In this document: in pieces, positions 1-6,815 of the stretch
Layout of the letters: each line of letters begins with the position of its first letter
Numbering within the stretch: position 1 is the stretch's first letter
NCBI GenBank assembly: GCA_010671965.1
Contig: JAAHIC010000010.1
Location: forward strand, 1-30,211
Source of the DNA: Leptolyngbya sp. SIO4C5
GTDB taxonomy: Bacteria > Cyanobacteriota > Cyanobacteriia > Phormidesmidales > Phormidesmidaceae
Reading direction: 5' to 3'
Length of the DNA: 30,211 nucleotides
The notes under the pieces: model-generated
Databases searched by the model: none
What the model was told of the DNA's origin: nothing
Seen by the model: only the letters and a program-made list of their open reading frames with translations
Translations under genes and position numbers: made by a program

Positions 1-784
1 TGTAGAAGCCCCGCGTCATTTGCGTGTTGTACTGATCCGAGCGATGGGCTTCTGAACCCTTCTCTCCGCCAATAATTAGCACCGCGCTGCCATCGTCTTT
101 CATCGCTTCGAGCGATCGCCAGGCAATAACATGATCTAGCTGTGAGCTGTTGATAGGGGTCGCCTCTGCGCCGATGGTGAAGCGCTCAGCTCTACCCTCT
201 TTGCGCCTGCGACCAAACGGCGGATTCGCAATCACCACATCCTGACTGCGCGGCTCTGGGCGGTAGCTGGTCGCATCGTTCTGAGTAACGCGGTAGCCCT
301 GTCGCCGCAGGTCAGCCGCTCGGTTATCATCCAGCTCATTCACCGTTGCCTTCTCTGGATTGGTTTCTAGTAACAGCGCCCCATGTCCGGCTGTCGGCTC
401 GTAGACGCTGGTTTCCTGAGTCACACCGGCCAACTGTGAACCCAGATAGGCAATCGGCATCGGCGTGCTGTACTGCTGACGTAGAATCGAGGTCGATGAA
501 CGGGTACCCAGGCGCGGCTGTCGCTGGTAGAGGTCTACCAGTTGCTCAAACGTCTCACCAGGCGATCGCCCTTGCTGAACGATTTGACGGCCCGCTCTGA
601 CCAACCCCTGCTCGATGGCTTCCTCGGTCGCTTTGGCGAGCGCATTGCCACCACTGACACGCTCTCCTAAAACCTCAGAGGCCACCTGACGCGCTTGGTT
701 GATCGTCTCAAAGCGATCGCCTGACAGTAAGCGTTCCTGGAACGCCTCTGCAAGCTGACTTTGTTGTTGCTCGCTTAAAGCCAT
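1..784 (-). CDS. N6-adenine DNA methyltransferase-domain protein, N-terminal part (runs off left edge)
   Basis: The frame stays open from an ATG at 784 to the window edge, giving the first 261 residues of a larger protein. After a helical, Gln-rich N-terminus (about 1-100), residues 128-135 (YEPTAGHG) match the S-adenosylmethionine-binding motif I and residues 187-190 (NPPF) are the catalytic motif IV of N6-adenine methyltransferases. The acidic step at 149-153 (NELDD) fits motif II. In known families this domain layout occurs in large plasmid and phage proteins that join a methylase to a helicase (strawberry-notch/SNF2 type). Whether a helicase follows here cannot be seen. The gene starts 7 nt after the stop of the preceding small gene, so it is the last visible member of the left operon. 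I infer a role in protecting or remodelling plasmid DNA. The methylase call is firm; the full architecture is unknown. Confidence 0.85.
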   Translation of the reverse strand, partial: MALSEQQQSQLAEAFQERLLSGDRFETINQARQVASEVLGERVSGGNALAKATEEAIEQGLVRAGRQIVQQGRSPGETFEQLVDLYQRQPRLGTRSSTSILRQQYSTPMPIAYLGSQLAGVTQETSVYEPTAGHGALLLETNPEKATVNELDDNRAADLRRQGYRVTQNDATSYRPEPRSQDVVIANPPFGRRRKEGRAERFTIGAEATPINSSQLDHVIAWRSLEAMKDDGSAVLIIGGEKGSEAHRSDQYNTQMTRGFY

Positions 785-791
785 CGCTCAG

Positions 792-983
792 CTACGAAGT
801 TGCCAGGAAGTATACAGGAGCAGGTTCATCATCAAAATGAACGGTCAAGAGTCCTGCTCTAAGACGAACTGAGCGCTCTAGCACTACTTCACCGTCTTCA
901 ATCCGTAGAATCTGCTGCCCATTCCAGTAGATAGACAGAATTTCCGGCTGCACCTGTAATAGCTGTTGAATAAAGGGATGCAC
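792..983 (-). CDS. hypothetical protein, 63 aa
   Basis: A 63-residue protein with a GTG start whose G is shared with the TAG stop of the SSB-like gene upstream (TAGTG). This close coupling is the main reason to accept it. The sequence is short and beta-rich, with alternating hydrophobic residues (ILSIYWNGQQILRI near residues 15-28), and has no signal peptide or membrane segment. I do not recognise a family. The gene lies between the SSB-like gene and the methyltransferase gene, with only 7 nt to the latter, so it is probably co-translated with both. Confidence 0.6.
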   Translation of the reverse strand: MHPFIQQLLQVQPEILSIYWNGQQILRIEDGEVVLERSVRLRAGLLTVHFDDEPAPVYFLATS

Positions 984-1351
984 TATGCCGCCTCAGCCTC
1001 ATTGTTCTGTTCATCCCCTTTGACCGATATCAGCTCGATGCGGTCAGGTGTCATTTGCAAGCCTGCTCGCGGCTCATTGTGGGTGCTAGTGATATAAGGC
1101 GACGGCTCTATCGCGCCGTAGACACAGATCAAGCTGCCCTTTTTCAGATAATCCAGCACCCGCCAGCCAGAGCTGTCTTCCCATATCGAGAGATCTACGC
1201 GAAACGACTTATCCCGGTCGCGGCGGTAGCGCACATAGATAGTGGCTTCCGCGACACGCGATGTCCCGCCGCTCAGCTCGATTTCTTTAATCTCTGGATC
1301 GGCGGCAAGGTTGCCCGTGATGATAGCGGTGTTGAGTGTCGTAACTGACAT
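983..1351 (-). CDS. ssb: single-stranded DNA-binding protein (SSB-like)
   Basis: This 122-residue protein has the SSB OB-fold pattern. It opens with N-x-A-I-I-T-G-N-L-A-A-D-P-E near residues 7-20, followed by strands with VAEATIYVRYRRD and FRVDLSIWED. The core ends with a YLKKGSLICVYGAIEP segment, the usual KG-x-x-(I/V)-x-V-x-G strand of SSBs. Such proteins coat single-stranded DNA, and plasmid copies commonly help with the strand that enters the recipient. The C-terminus (about 107-122, ending EAEAA) is acidic but lacks the canonical DDDIPF-like tip that recruits partner proteins in bacterial SSBs. The start is fixed by a strong Shine-Dalgarno sequence at 1358-1364 that overlaps the stop of the upstream gene. 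It belongs to the left operon. Confidence 0.85.
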   Translation of the reverse strand: MSVTTLNTAIITGNLAADPEIKEIELSGGTSRVAEATIYVRYRRDRDKSFRVDLSIWEDSSGWRVLDYLKKGSLICVYGAIEPSPYITSTHNEPRAGLQMTPDRIELISVKGDEQNNEAEAA

Positions 1352-1357
1352 GGAAAT

Positions 1358-1364
1358 ACCTCCT
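1358..1364 (-). promoter_or_regulatory. strong ribosome binding site of the SSB-like gene
   Basis: On the minus strand AGGAGGT lies 6 nt before the ATG at 1351 and overlaps the TAG stop of the upstream gene. Most genes in this block have weak or no Shine-Dalgarno sequences and rely on overlaps, so this one suggests independent, efficient initiation. Confidence 0.75.
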
Positions 1365-1791
1365 ATGAAATAAGTGACAAAGCCTTAAAGCCCATACTGG
1401 TAAGCTCATGGGCTGAATAATCTGGGTAAAACTCTGCTAGCCCTTCTCTGACTAATGCTGAAACTGAGCTAGGCGGCTCTCCTGAAAAACGAATCTCGCC
1501 CCCCATCATGCCTTTGAAGTAAGCTAGCCCTTCCTGAATCTCTGGCTGCTCAGTCAGCACAGAAGCCAACAGATACTCACGCAGCTCTTTCAGGACGTGC
1601 AGGCTGCTAGCAAGCGTACTGACGGCTTCATCGTGCAGCTCAGCCGGAATGATTTGTCGCCAATCTTCCCTTTGCGCGAAGTTAGGGCAGAACGAGCGTA
1701 GATCATTGCCAAAAGCTTTTTGACGCAGATCAAACAACTCTACATGTGAGTTCAATAGCTGCTCCAAACTCGCGGTTGCTGTTTTCTCCAT
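1363..1791 (-). CDS. hypothetical protein, 142 aa
   Basis: A soluble, largely helical 142-residue protein without a signal peptide or membrane segment. Its ATG overlaps the TGA stop of the preceding gene (TGATG at 1789-1793), which strongly supports translational coupling and the chosen start. The sequence has a long amphipathic helix (about residues 60-85, VSTLASSLHVLKELREYLLA) and a Gly/Met turn (FKGMMGG near 93-99). I recognise no domain. It sits between a small ParR-like or regulatory protein and the SSB-like gene within the left operon, so a role in plasmid DNA metabolism or establishment is possible but is only inferred from position. Confidence 0.65.
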   Translation of the reverse strand: MEKTATASLEQLLNSHVELFDLRQKAFGNDLRSFCPNFAQREDWRQIIPAELHDEAVSTLASSLHVLKELREYLLASVLTEQPEIQEGLAYFKGMMGGEIRFSGEPPSSVSALVREGLAEFYPDYSAHELTSMGFKALSLIS

Positions 1792-2072
1792 CAGCGCTTT
1801 ACCTCTCTGCCTAAAGGCTTTCGCGGCGACGCCAGCCCGTGATGCTCACGGATAGCATTGGCATAGCCTTCTAGCTTGTGAACGCACTGGAGAGCGATCG
1901 CTTTTGACTCGTTACTATCAGGCTTCATGACAAACGGCAGAAACCTGGCTTCGAGTGTTTCCATAACTAGAGCTTGAACATCCACAGGATGTTCACTGAT
2001 GTACTCAATCAAGCGCTCTCTAATAGAGCTGGGCTGACCTTGAACGGTAAGTCTGATATCAATCCTTCTCAT
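1791..2072 (-). CDS. small protein of a family with three members in this window, 93 aa
   Basis: A start at ATG 2072, 4 nt after the topoisomerase stop, gives 93 residues. A longer reading to 2231 is possible, but it would lie inside topA in another frame and has an unlikely composition. The C-terminal half resembles the 29178-29579 product: both have FLPF, then S-x-x-IA-x-Q, LEG and AIRE-x-x-GL in the same order and spacing. The 13043-13528 product next to parM shares the later part (IA-x-Q, EG, AI). The N-terminal strand-like stretch followed by helices would fit a small DNA-binding or ParR-like adaptor. That is inference, and I know no proven function. Its stop overlaps the next start. Confidence 0.7.
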   Translation of the reverse strand: MRRIDIRLTVQGQPSSIRERLIEYISEHPVDVQALVMETLEARFLPFVMKPDSNESKAIALQCVHKLEGYANAIREHHGLASPRKPLGREVKR

Positions 2073-2076
2073 AAGC

Positions 2077-4044
2077 TCAAGCCGATAACTCCCCGTACTC
2101 TGGACTCCACCACTGCTCTCGGCTCGTCCAGAAGTAAGCCACCTTGTCACAGTCAGCTTTGTCGGCCGAACAGCGCAGCATGGCTTTAGTCGTGTCGTCT
2201 TTCTGGTAAAAATGCTGCTCCAGTGCAGCACCGCAAACTGGGCACTGATGCTTAGTCAGCTTGTCTTCTGGCAGGTCGCTACCAGAGGGATCGTAGTTTT
2301 TCTGCACGTAGCCCTTGGCCCGCTTCAGCGCGGGCTGAAAATACTCGCTATTCCACCGGCACAAGTACCGCTGCCAGTCTTTCTCTCCCTGGGCGATCGC
2401 ATCTAGGGCCGCTTCCATTTCGGCAGTGAAGTCACTTTTAAGTAAGTCAGGGACGGTGGCCGCTAGCACCCGGTAGGTTTCCATTCCCAGCTTGCTAGGG
2501 GCAAGTTTTCGCTTAGAAATATGCACGTACTTACGGCTCTTGAGCGTCTGCACCGTGGCCGCAAACGTAGAAGGGCGTCCCACTCCCAGCTTTTCCAAGG
2601 TCTGCACGAGCTGGGCCTCACTGTAGCGCGGCGGCGGTGAGGTTTTACGCCGCTCTGACTTGCTCTGGGCCAGCTCTAGCGCCTGACCTTTTCTAATCTC
2701 TGGTAATGCCTCATCACCCTTGAGGTTGTTCCAGTAGCGGGCATAGCCCTCAAATTCAACTATCTGGCCCTTAGCCTCCCAGTACACACCACCCGACTCA
2801 CTCACAATGCGAGTTTTGGCAATCCGCGCATGACGGCAGCACGCGGCGATCGCCCGGTGCCAGATCAGGCTATAGAGCTGATACTGCTTTTCCGATAGGG
2901 TTTGGCGAACGCTATCAGGATGAATATCCAGGTAGGTCGGCCTAATCGCTTCGTGGGCTTCCTGTGCCCCTTTCTTAGCCCGGTAGGAAGCTGTCTGCTC
3001 CGGTACGTTTTCTGAGTCGTTCACCTCCAGCCAGGCTTTAGCCGTGGCCTTGAACTCATCTGAGAGCACTGGGGCATCAGTGCGGTGATAGGTAATCAAA
3101 GACTTACGGCCCTGCGGCAGATCTAAGCCTTCAAAGAGCTGTTGGGCCACCTTCATCACCTGACCTGTTGAAAAACCTAGCTTGCTACCTGCCGCCTGCT
3201 GCAAGGTCGAAGTCGTAAAGGGAGCTGGCGGCTTGCGATGAGTGGTACGCTGCTCTACCGACATCACCTGATGAGCTGACTTTTGGGCGATCTCCACCAG
3301 ACGCTTAGCATCCGCTTCTTTCCAGATTCGCCGCCCCTCGACAGCAGGCAGCTCATCAGCAGTTGTGGCATCGTCATCAGCTTCGGCTGCATCACCCTCC
3401 TCAGCTTGCTCAGTGCCCAGGAAGTAAGCTTTGAAGCCTTCCCCGTAGCGCACCCAAACCGACCAGTACGGCTCTGGCGTAAAGTCCTGGCGCTCTTTCT
3501 CACGACGGCAAACTATTGCCAGCGCCGCTGACTGTACCCGGCCCGCACTCTTACCCCCGCTGGAGTTCCACAGCAGCGGTGATACCTTGTAGCCCACTAG
3601 CTTATCTAAGACCTGCCTAGCTCTAGCCGCATCGGCTAAATCCTGGTCTAGTGACTGGGCAGCGTTGGCGATCGCCTGGGTGACGGCTTTCTCCGATATC
3701 TCCGAGTAGCGTACCCGGCGCAGCTTGCTCTTTGGTAAGTGGAGCTGCTGAGCCAGATGCCAACCGATTGATTCACCTTCTCGGTCGGGGTCAGTGGCAA
3801 TGCACACCTGCTCTGACTGTTTTGCCAGCTTGCGCAGCTTAGAGAGTACCTGTTTGCCTCGCTTACCTCTGGGCACATAGCGCGGCTCTACGCCTCTGCT
3901 GGTGATGGCAAAGCCTAGATTATCTTCGCCATCGTTCGCCAGCTCCGTGATGTGACCGAAGCTCGCCTCTACCCGCCAATCGCGGCCCAGAAAACCCTGA
4001 ATCGTTTTGCGTTTAGAAGGCGATTCTAGAATAAGTAATTTCAT
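2077..4044 (-). CDS. topA: type IA DNA topoisomerase (topoisomerase I)
   Basis: A 655-residue type IA topoisomerase that cuts one strand through a 5'-phosphotyrosine link to relax negative supercoils. The TOPRIM domain opens with LILESPSK (Glu7) and carries the metal-binding DPDREGE at about 85-91. SAGRVQSAAL at 166-175 is the conserved domain II/IV motif. The catalytic tyrosine is Tyr319 in SLITYHRTDAP, where the usual residue after Tyr (Met or Pro) is His. A C-terminal zinc-ribbon (CPVCG, then C and C about 20-25 residues later) is present near residues 600-635. An acidic insertion (about 211-235) separates blocks. The ATG overlaps the upstream stop (ATGA). A topoisomerase in a transfer operon parallels TraE of IncP plasmids. 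It is probably a plasmid-specific copy beside the chromosomal one. Confidence 0.95.
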   Translation of the reverse strand: MKLLILESPSKRKTIQGFLGRDWRVEASFGHITELANDGEDNLGFAITSRGVEPRYVPRGKRGKQVLSKLRKLAKQSEQVCIATDPDREGESIGWHLAQQLHLPKSKLRRVRYSEISEKAVTQAIANAAQSLDQDLADAARARQVLDKLVGYKVSPLLWNSSGGKSAGRVQSAALAIVCRREKERQDFTPEPYWSVWVRYGEGFKAYFLGTEQAEEGDAAEADDDATTADELPAVEGRRIWKEADAKRLVEIAQKSAHQVMSVEQRTTHRKPPAPFTTSTLQQAAGSKLGFSTGQVMKVAQQLFEGLDLPQGRKSLITYHRTDAPVLSDEFKATAKAWLEVNDSENVPEQTASYRAKKGAQEAHEAIRPTYLDIHPDSVRQTLSEKQYQLYSLIWHRAIAACCRHARIAKTRIVSESGGVYWEAKGQIVEFEGYARYWNNLKGDEALPEIRKGQALELAQSKSERRKTSPPPRYSEAQLVQTLEKLGVGRPSTFAATVQTLKSRKYVHISKRKLAPSKLGMETYRVLAATVPDLLKSDFTAEMEAALDAIAQGEKDWQRYLCRWNSEYFQPALKRAKGYVQKNYDPSGSDLPEDKLTKHQCPVCGAALEQHFYQKDDTTKAMLRCSADKADCDKVAYFWTSREQWWSPEYGELSA

Positions 4045-4694
4045 AGCTCTAGCCCTGACTCATCCTGCTTTTGTTGCAATTGTTGGCGCTGGTTTTCCTG
4101 CTGCTGAACAGCGATCTCCTCCATCTTTTCGGCAGACTGATTCATCCGCTCTTGGTCTGCAGACGTTATTCCCTCAGCCTTGAGTACATCACCTGCCTGA
4201 GCAACCAAAGAGCCGCCTGTCTCCTGGTTCTGGAGCACCCGTACATCACCCGCTTGAGTCGCTGAGTAGGTGTTGCCTTCGATGACATCCGTGCTACCTA
4301 CCGTCTGAGTTTTGCCTGCTGCTTTGGCCGCATCCATGAAGCGCTCGGTCGATTGCGCTACTGATTGCGCTACGGGATCAGCCGGAGAGCTAGGTTCATC
4401 GGCTGATGTCGTTACCGTGGCTGGCTCATCCGGTGAGGGTTGGCTCGAACTCTCGGCTTCTGCAGTCACCTCAACTTGCCCCTGCTCACGCTGCTTATCG
4501 GCTGCGAAAAGGAGCTTTTTCTGACCGTCAGACGGCTCGTTGCCATAAATCTGTTCTCCAGCCCGGATTTTGGCTGCCGCTTCTGCTAAGTCAGTATCGC
4601 CACCTGCGCCCATCTCATCGGTGTATTGCTCTTTGAGCTGGTTGAGCATCCGACCATATTGGCGGGCTTGTTCTCCGCTTGATTGTTCTGCCAT
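4041..4694 (-). CDS. LEL-tailed protein A, paralogue of the 5428-6243 product; candidate T4SS substrate
   Basis: A soluble, acidic 217-residue protein of unknown function. Residues 10-75 are helical, 76-110 form a Ser/Pro/Glu-rich linker, and about 112-190 form a module shared with the 5428-6243 protein and the relaxase C-terminus. Shared marks include VAQSTERFMDAAKAAG, an NQE-x-x-G turn and T-S-A-D-x-E. The tail (194-217) is very Gln-rich and ends DESGLEL. The other two proteins also end in LEL. The N-terminal part resembles the paralogue too (Y-x-x-x-x-S/A-D-x-Q-x-x-L-x-x-A-A). There is no signal peptide or membrane segment. The stop overlaps the topA start (ATGA). I infer from the shared tail that it may be recognised by the T4SS together with the relaxase; this is untested. 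Confidence 0.75.
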   Translation of the reverse strand: MAEQSSGEQARQYGRMLNQLKEQYTDEMGAGGDTDLAEAAAKIRAGEQIYGNEPSDGQKKLLFAADKQREQGQVEVTAEAESSSQPSPDEPATVTTSADEPSSPADPVAQSVAQSTERFMDAAKAAGKTQTVGSTDVIEGNTYSATQAGDVRVLQNQETGGSLVAQAGDVLKAEGITSADQERMNQSAEKMEEIAVQQQENQRQQLQQKQDESGLEL

Positions 4695-4723
4695 CTGCTT
4701 GAACCCAACACGTCAAGTCATGC

Positions 4724-4742
4724 CGCACTCGGCCTGAGTGCG
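4724..4742 (-). terminator. intergenic hairpin, possible attenuator
   Basis: CGCACTC, a 5-nt loop and GAGTGCG form a perfect 7-bp stem in the 63-nt gap between the duplicated-domain gene and the LEL-tailed gene. No T-run follows on the minus strand, so it is a weak terminator candidate. It may instead protect mRNA or attenuate transcription between the two genes. Confidence 0.35.
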
Positions 4743-4757
4743 CCTCATCAGCATCAT

Positions 4758-5399
4758 TCAGTTATGCGCGGCTTTGGCCTGCGTGGCTTTATGGGCCTGA
4801 AATTGTGACTCTAGCTCGGCTAAGCGGCTCTTGAGATTCTCCACCCAGCCTTGCGTAATCGGCTGTACAATACTGCCGAAAACCTTATCTTCCTCGCGGT
4901 CGCCATCAAGGTATTGCAGCATCACATTTGCCCTAGCCGGAACTGGAATTTTAGCCACTCTCTTAACGCGGGCAAAGCGCATCTGATGATTTTCATAGAC
5001 ACGTACCAAAGAATCGACAATCACCCCGTTCCTCAGCTTGCCGCTATTCTGAGCAGGCTCAGCTTGAGCGCTGATTGGTCCATTGACTGAAGGCTCGAAG
5101 ATGTCCTTGATGTCTTCAAAACGATCTTTCATGTCTTCCAGCCAGCCCCGTGTCACGGGCTGCACAATATTGCCAAAAACCTTTTCCTGATTCCCACCCT
5201 CTAGCTCGTCAAGATACTGCACCGTCACGTTTGGCCCTATGCCGGGTCTGCTGACGACATGCAGAACTCTGGCAAAGCGCATTTCATGCTCCCTATAGAT
5301 CCGCACAAAAGACCCGGCTCGAACACCGTTCTTTAGCCTGCCGCTCTTTTGAGGCTTAGCTTGAACGGTAGATTGGCTCGCTAACTGCTGCGTAGTCAT
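4758..5399 (-). CDS. internally duplicated protein, 213 aa, unknown function
   Basis: The 213 residues consist of two copies of one domain, about residues 19-95 and 119-195, with a 100-residue period. Each copy begins SG(R/K)L(K/R)NGV, continues with (F/L)VR(I/V)Y, then MRFARV, a QYLD motif, KVFG-(N/S)-IVQP and GW(L/V)E, and ends in a charged helix. The spacing of small hydrophobic strands suggests a beta-barrel-like fold (an SH3 or Tudor-like fold is a guess) followed by a helix. I do not recognise the family. It has no signal or membrane segment. A strong Shine-Dalgarno sequence precedes the ATG. The gene lies between two paralogous LEL-tailed genes, so it may act with their products. Confidence 0.75.
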   Translation of the reverse strand: MTTQQLASQSTVQAKPQKSGRLKNGVRAGSFVRIYREHEMRFARVLHVVSRPGIGPNVTVQYLDELEGGNQEKVFGNIVQPVTRGWLEDMKDRFEDIKDIFEPSVNGPISAQAEPAQNSGKLRNGVIVDSLVRVYENHQMRFARVKRVAKIPVPARANVMLQYLDGDREEDKVFGSIVQPITQGWVENLKSRLAELESQFQAHKATQAKAAHN

Positions 5400-5406
5400 G
5401 AGGTTT

Positions 5407-5412
5407 CCTCCT
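5407..5412 (-). promoter_or_regulatory. strong ribosome binding site of the duplicated-domain gene
   Basis: On the minus strand an A-run leads into AGGAGG, 7 nt before the ATG at 5399. It fixes the start of the gene and suggests a higher translation level than its neighbours. Confidence 0.75.
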
Positions 5413-5427
5413 TTTTTTGATAGTTCA

Positions 5428-6243
5428 CTACAGCTCTAGGTCAGGAGCTGGCCGCTGTTGGCGGCACTGCTCCTGTTGCTCCTGCTGTAGCTGCTCAACA
5501 CTCACCTGGCCGTACTGACTCCAGGCTTCTCGATCTGAGGCAGTTAAGCCGCTGGCTTCGCTGACACCTGCCTCATCTCCAACTGCAATTCCTTCACTTT
5601 CCTGGTTCTTCACCGTCACCACACCAGCCCGACTACGGCTGGCAATGTAGCGCTCGTTGACGGCTCGAACTTCGTCCAAACTCTCATCGATAACCCTACT
5701 CTCATCGATAACCCCAGCGGCGATCGCTGTATCTAAGAAACGACGGGCATTGTCTAGAATGTCCTGAGCCATATCGTCTTGGCTCGCTGTTTCGTCTGAC
5801 GCCGCTTCACCACTGGCGGCTGCTTCTCGCTTAGGTGGCTCTGAAAAAGCGATCGCTGACTCTACCGGCTGCTGGTCTTCCGACGGCTCTAGCTGGGCTA
5901 CCTCTTCCTCTACCTGCTCGATACCGCTATCACCTGAGCTATCGCTGTTAGCTGCCGCTGTACTGGAAAGCTGAGGGGACAGCTCTATTGCAGGCGATCG
6001 CTCTATACCTGACTGCTGACCTGTTAGCTGCTGCGCAGCCCGATTTAAGGTTTCCTGCTCGTCAGCCATTGGCGCGTATGTTGGCAGGTCAGCCTGCCGC
6101 TGCCGGGTCGATACGACCTGCCAAGCATCACCAGGGCTAACGCCTTGCTGAGTCAAGGTATCAACACCTTGCCGTAGTCGCTCACGCTGAACGTTCGTGA
6201 GATCGGCTAAAGCACTAGGCAAATGGATATCAGCTCTAGACAT
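5428..6243 (-). CDS. LEL-tailed protein B, paralogue of the 4041-4694 product; candidate T4SS substrate
   Basis: A 271-residue soluble, acidic protein of unknown function. The N-terminal 80 residues are helical, and about 80-157 form a low-complexity Ser/Glu/Ala linker. Residues about 158-245 form the module shared with the 4041-4694 protein and the relaxase C-terminus (MAQDILDNARRFLDTAIAAG, VVTVKNQE-x-x-G, T-A-S-D-R-E). The tail is Gln-rich (QLQQEQQEQCRQQR) and ends PAPDLEL. An 18-bp tandem duplication at 5680-5715 encodes a doubled VIDES unit. The ATG overlaps the upstream TAA (TAATG). The shared tail suggests a common partner such as the T4SS coupling protein, and hence possible transfer to the recipient. 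No enzymatic motif is visible. Confidence 0.75.
   Translation of the reverse strand: MSRADIHLPSALADLTNVQRERLRQGVDTLTQQGVSPGDAWQVVSTRQRQADLPTYAPMADEQETLNRAAQQLTGQQSGIERSPAIELSPQLSSTAAANSDSSGDSGIEQVEEEVAQLEPSEDQQPVESAIAFSEPPKREAAASGEAASDETASQDDMAQDILDNARRFLDTAIAAGVIDESRVIDESLDEVRAVNERYIASRSRAGVVTVKNQESEGIAVGDEAGVSEASGLTASDREAWSQYGQVSVEQLQQEQQEQCRQQRPAPDLEL
5680..5715. repeat. 18-bp tandem duplication inside the 5428-6243 gene
   Basis: Two 18-bp units, ACTCTCATCGATAACCC followed by T or C, lie head to tail and stay in frame. In the minus-strand protein they give GVIDESRVIDESL. They look like a recent slippage or duplication at the edge of the linker and the C-terminal module. Confidence 0.85.
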
Positions 6244-6815
6244 TAGTAACTAACAACTGCTTCATCGACAACAACCCAATCTGCGCCCTGATAGCAAAGC
6301 GTGTATTGAGTGATTTCTGTTTCAGTCGGATCGCTATTAATAATCAGACAAGGATAGCCGCCGCTAGTACGTTCTGAAAGCTGAAGGGTAGGTACTCCTT
6401 CAGGCAATCTGGAAGGTAGATAACGACCAAAAATCAGGTTGTCTTCACTGTCATAAATGACATGCAAGCTACCTAAGCGCCCCGTCAATTCTGGCGAATT
6501 GAAGTCAACAAACAACAAGCCTTCATCAGACTGAAAGACCCGCATCGTTTCTAAAATTGAGTCTCTATTGGCTGACTCGGCTGAGTTCTCAGCAATAATT
6601 TCTTTGGCTCTTTCCTCCGAGATAACTGAAGTAGTGCTTTGCCAGTTCAGTCCATCAGAAGCTCCGGCAGATGAACAGCCTAGTAAGAACAGTGAGGATA
6701 CTAACAGGAAAAGACCAAATCCTAAGTAGGAATATTTGACTATCTTCCCTGCCCATTCAGGCAGCTCGATGTCTTCCTCAGCTTGATATTTTTTGTTTTT
6801 TTCATCAATATTCAT
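6243..6815 (-). CDS. membrane-anchored or lipoprotein-like protein, 190 aa
   Basis: The 190-residue product has a polar, charged N-terminus (1-26) and one hydrophobic segment (about 30-47, YLGFGLFLLVSSLFLLGC). This ends in LLGCSS, which resembles a lipobox. The long N-terminal tail before it is unusual for a lipoprotein, so a single-pass anchor is equally possible. The rest would be periplasmic, with two Cys (PCLI and TLCYQ) and a conserved-looking beta-rich end. I recognise no family. Its stop overlaps the next start and its own ATG immediately follows the upstream gene. By position next to a secreted peptidoglycan hydrolase it may be an envelope component of the transfer machinery. That is inference. 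Confidence 0.65.
   Translation of the reverse strand: MNIDEKNKKYQAEEDIELPEWAGKIVKYSYLGFGLFLLVSSLFLLGCSSAGASDGLNWQSTTSVISEERAKEIIAENSAESANRDSILETMRVFQSDEGLLFVDFNSPELTGRLGSLHVIYDSEDNLIFGRYLPSRLPEGVPTLQLSERTSGGYPCLIINSDPTETEITQYTLCYQGADWVVVDEAVVSY

Noticed and set aside
2073..2231. Longer version of the 93-aa protein starting inside topA
   Set aside because: The extra 53 residues are basic and Trp/Cys-containing with no resemblance to the related 133-aa protein, and the stretch is fully used by topA zinc-ribbon coding. ATG 2072 fits the operon spacing.
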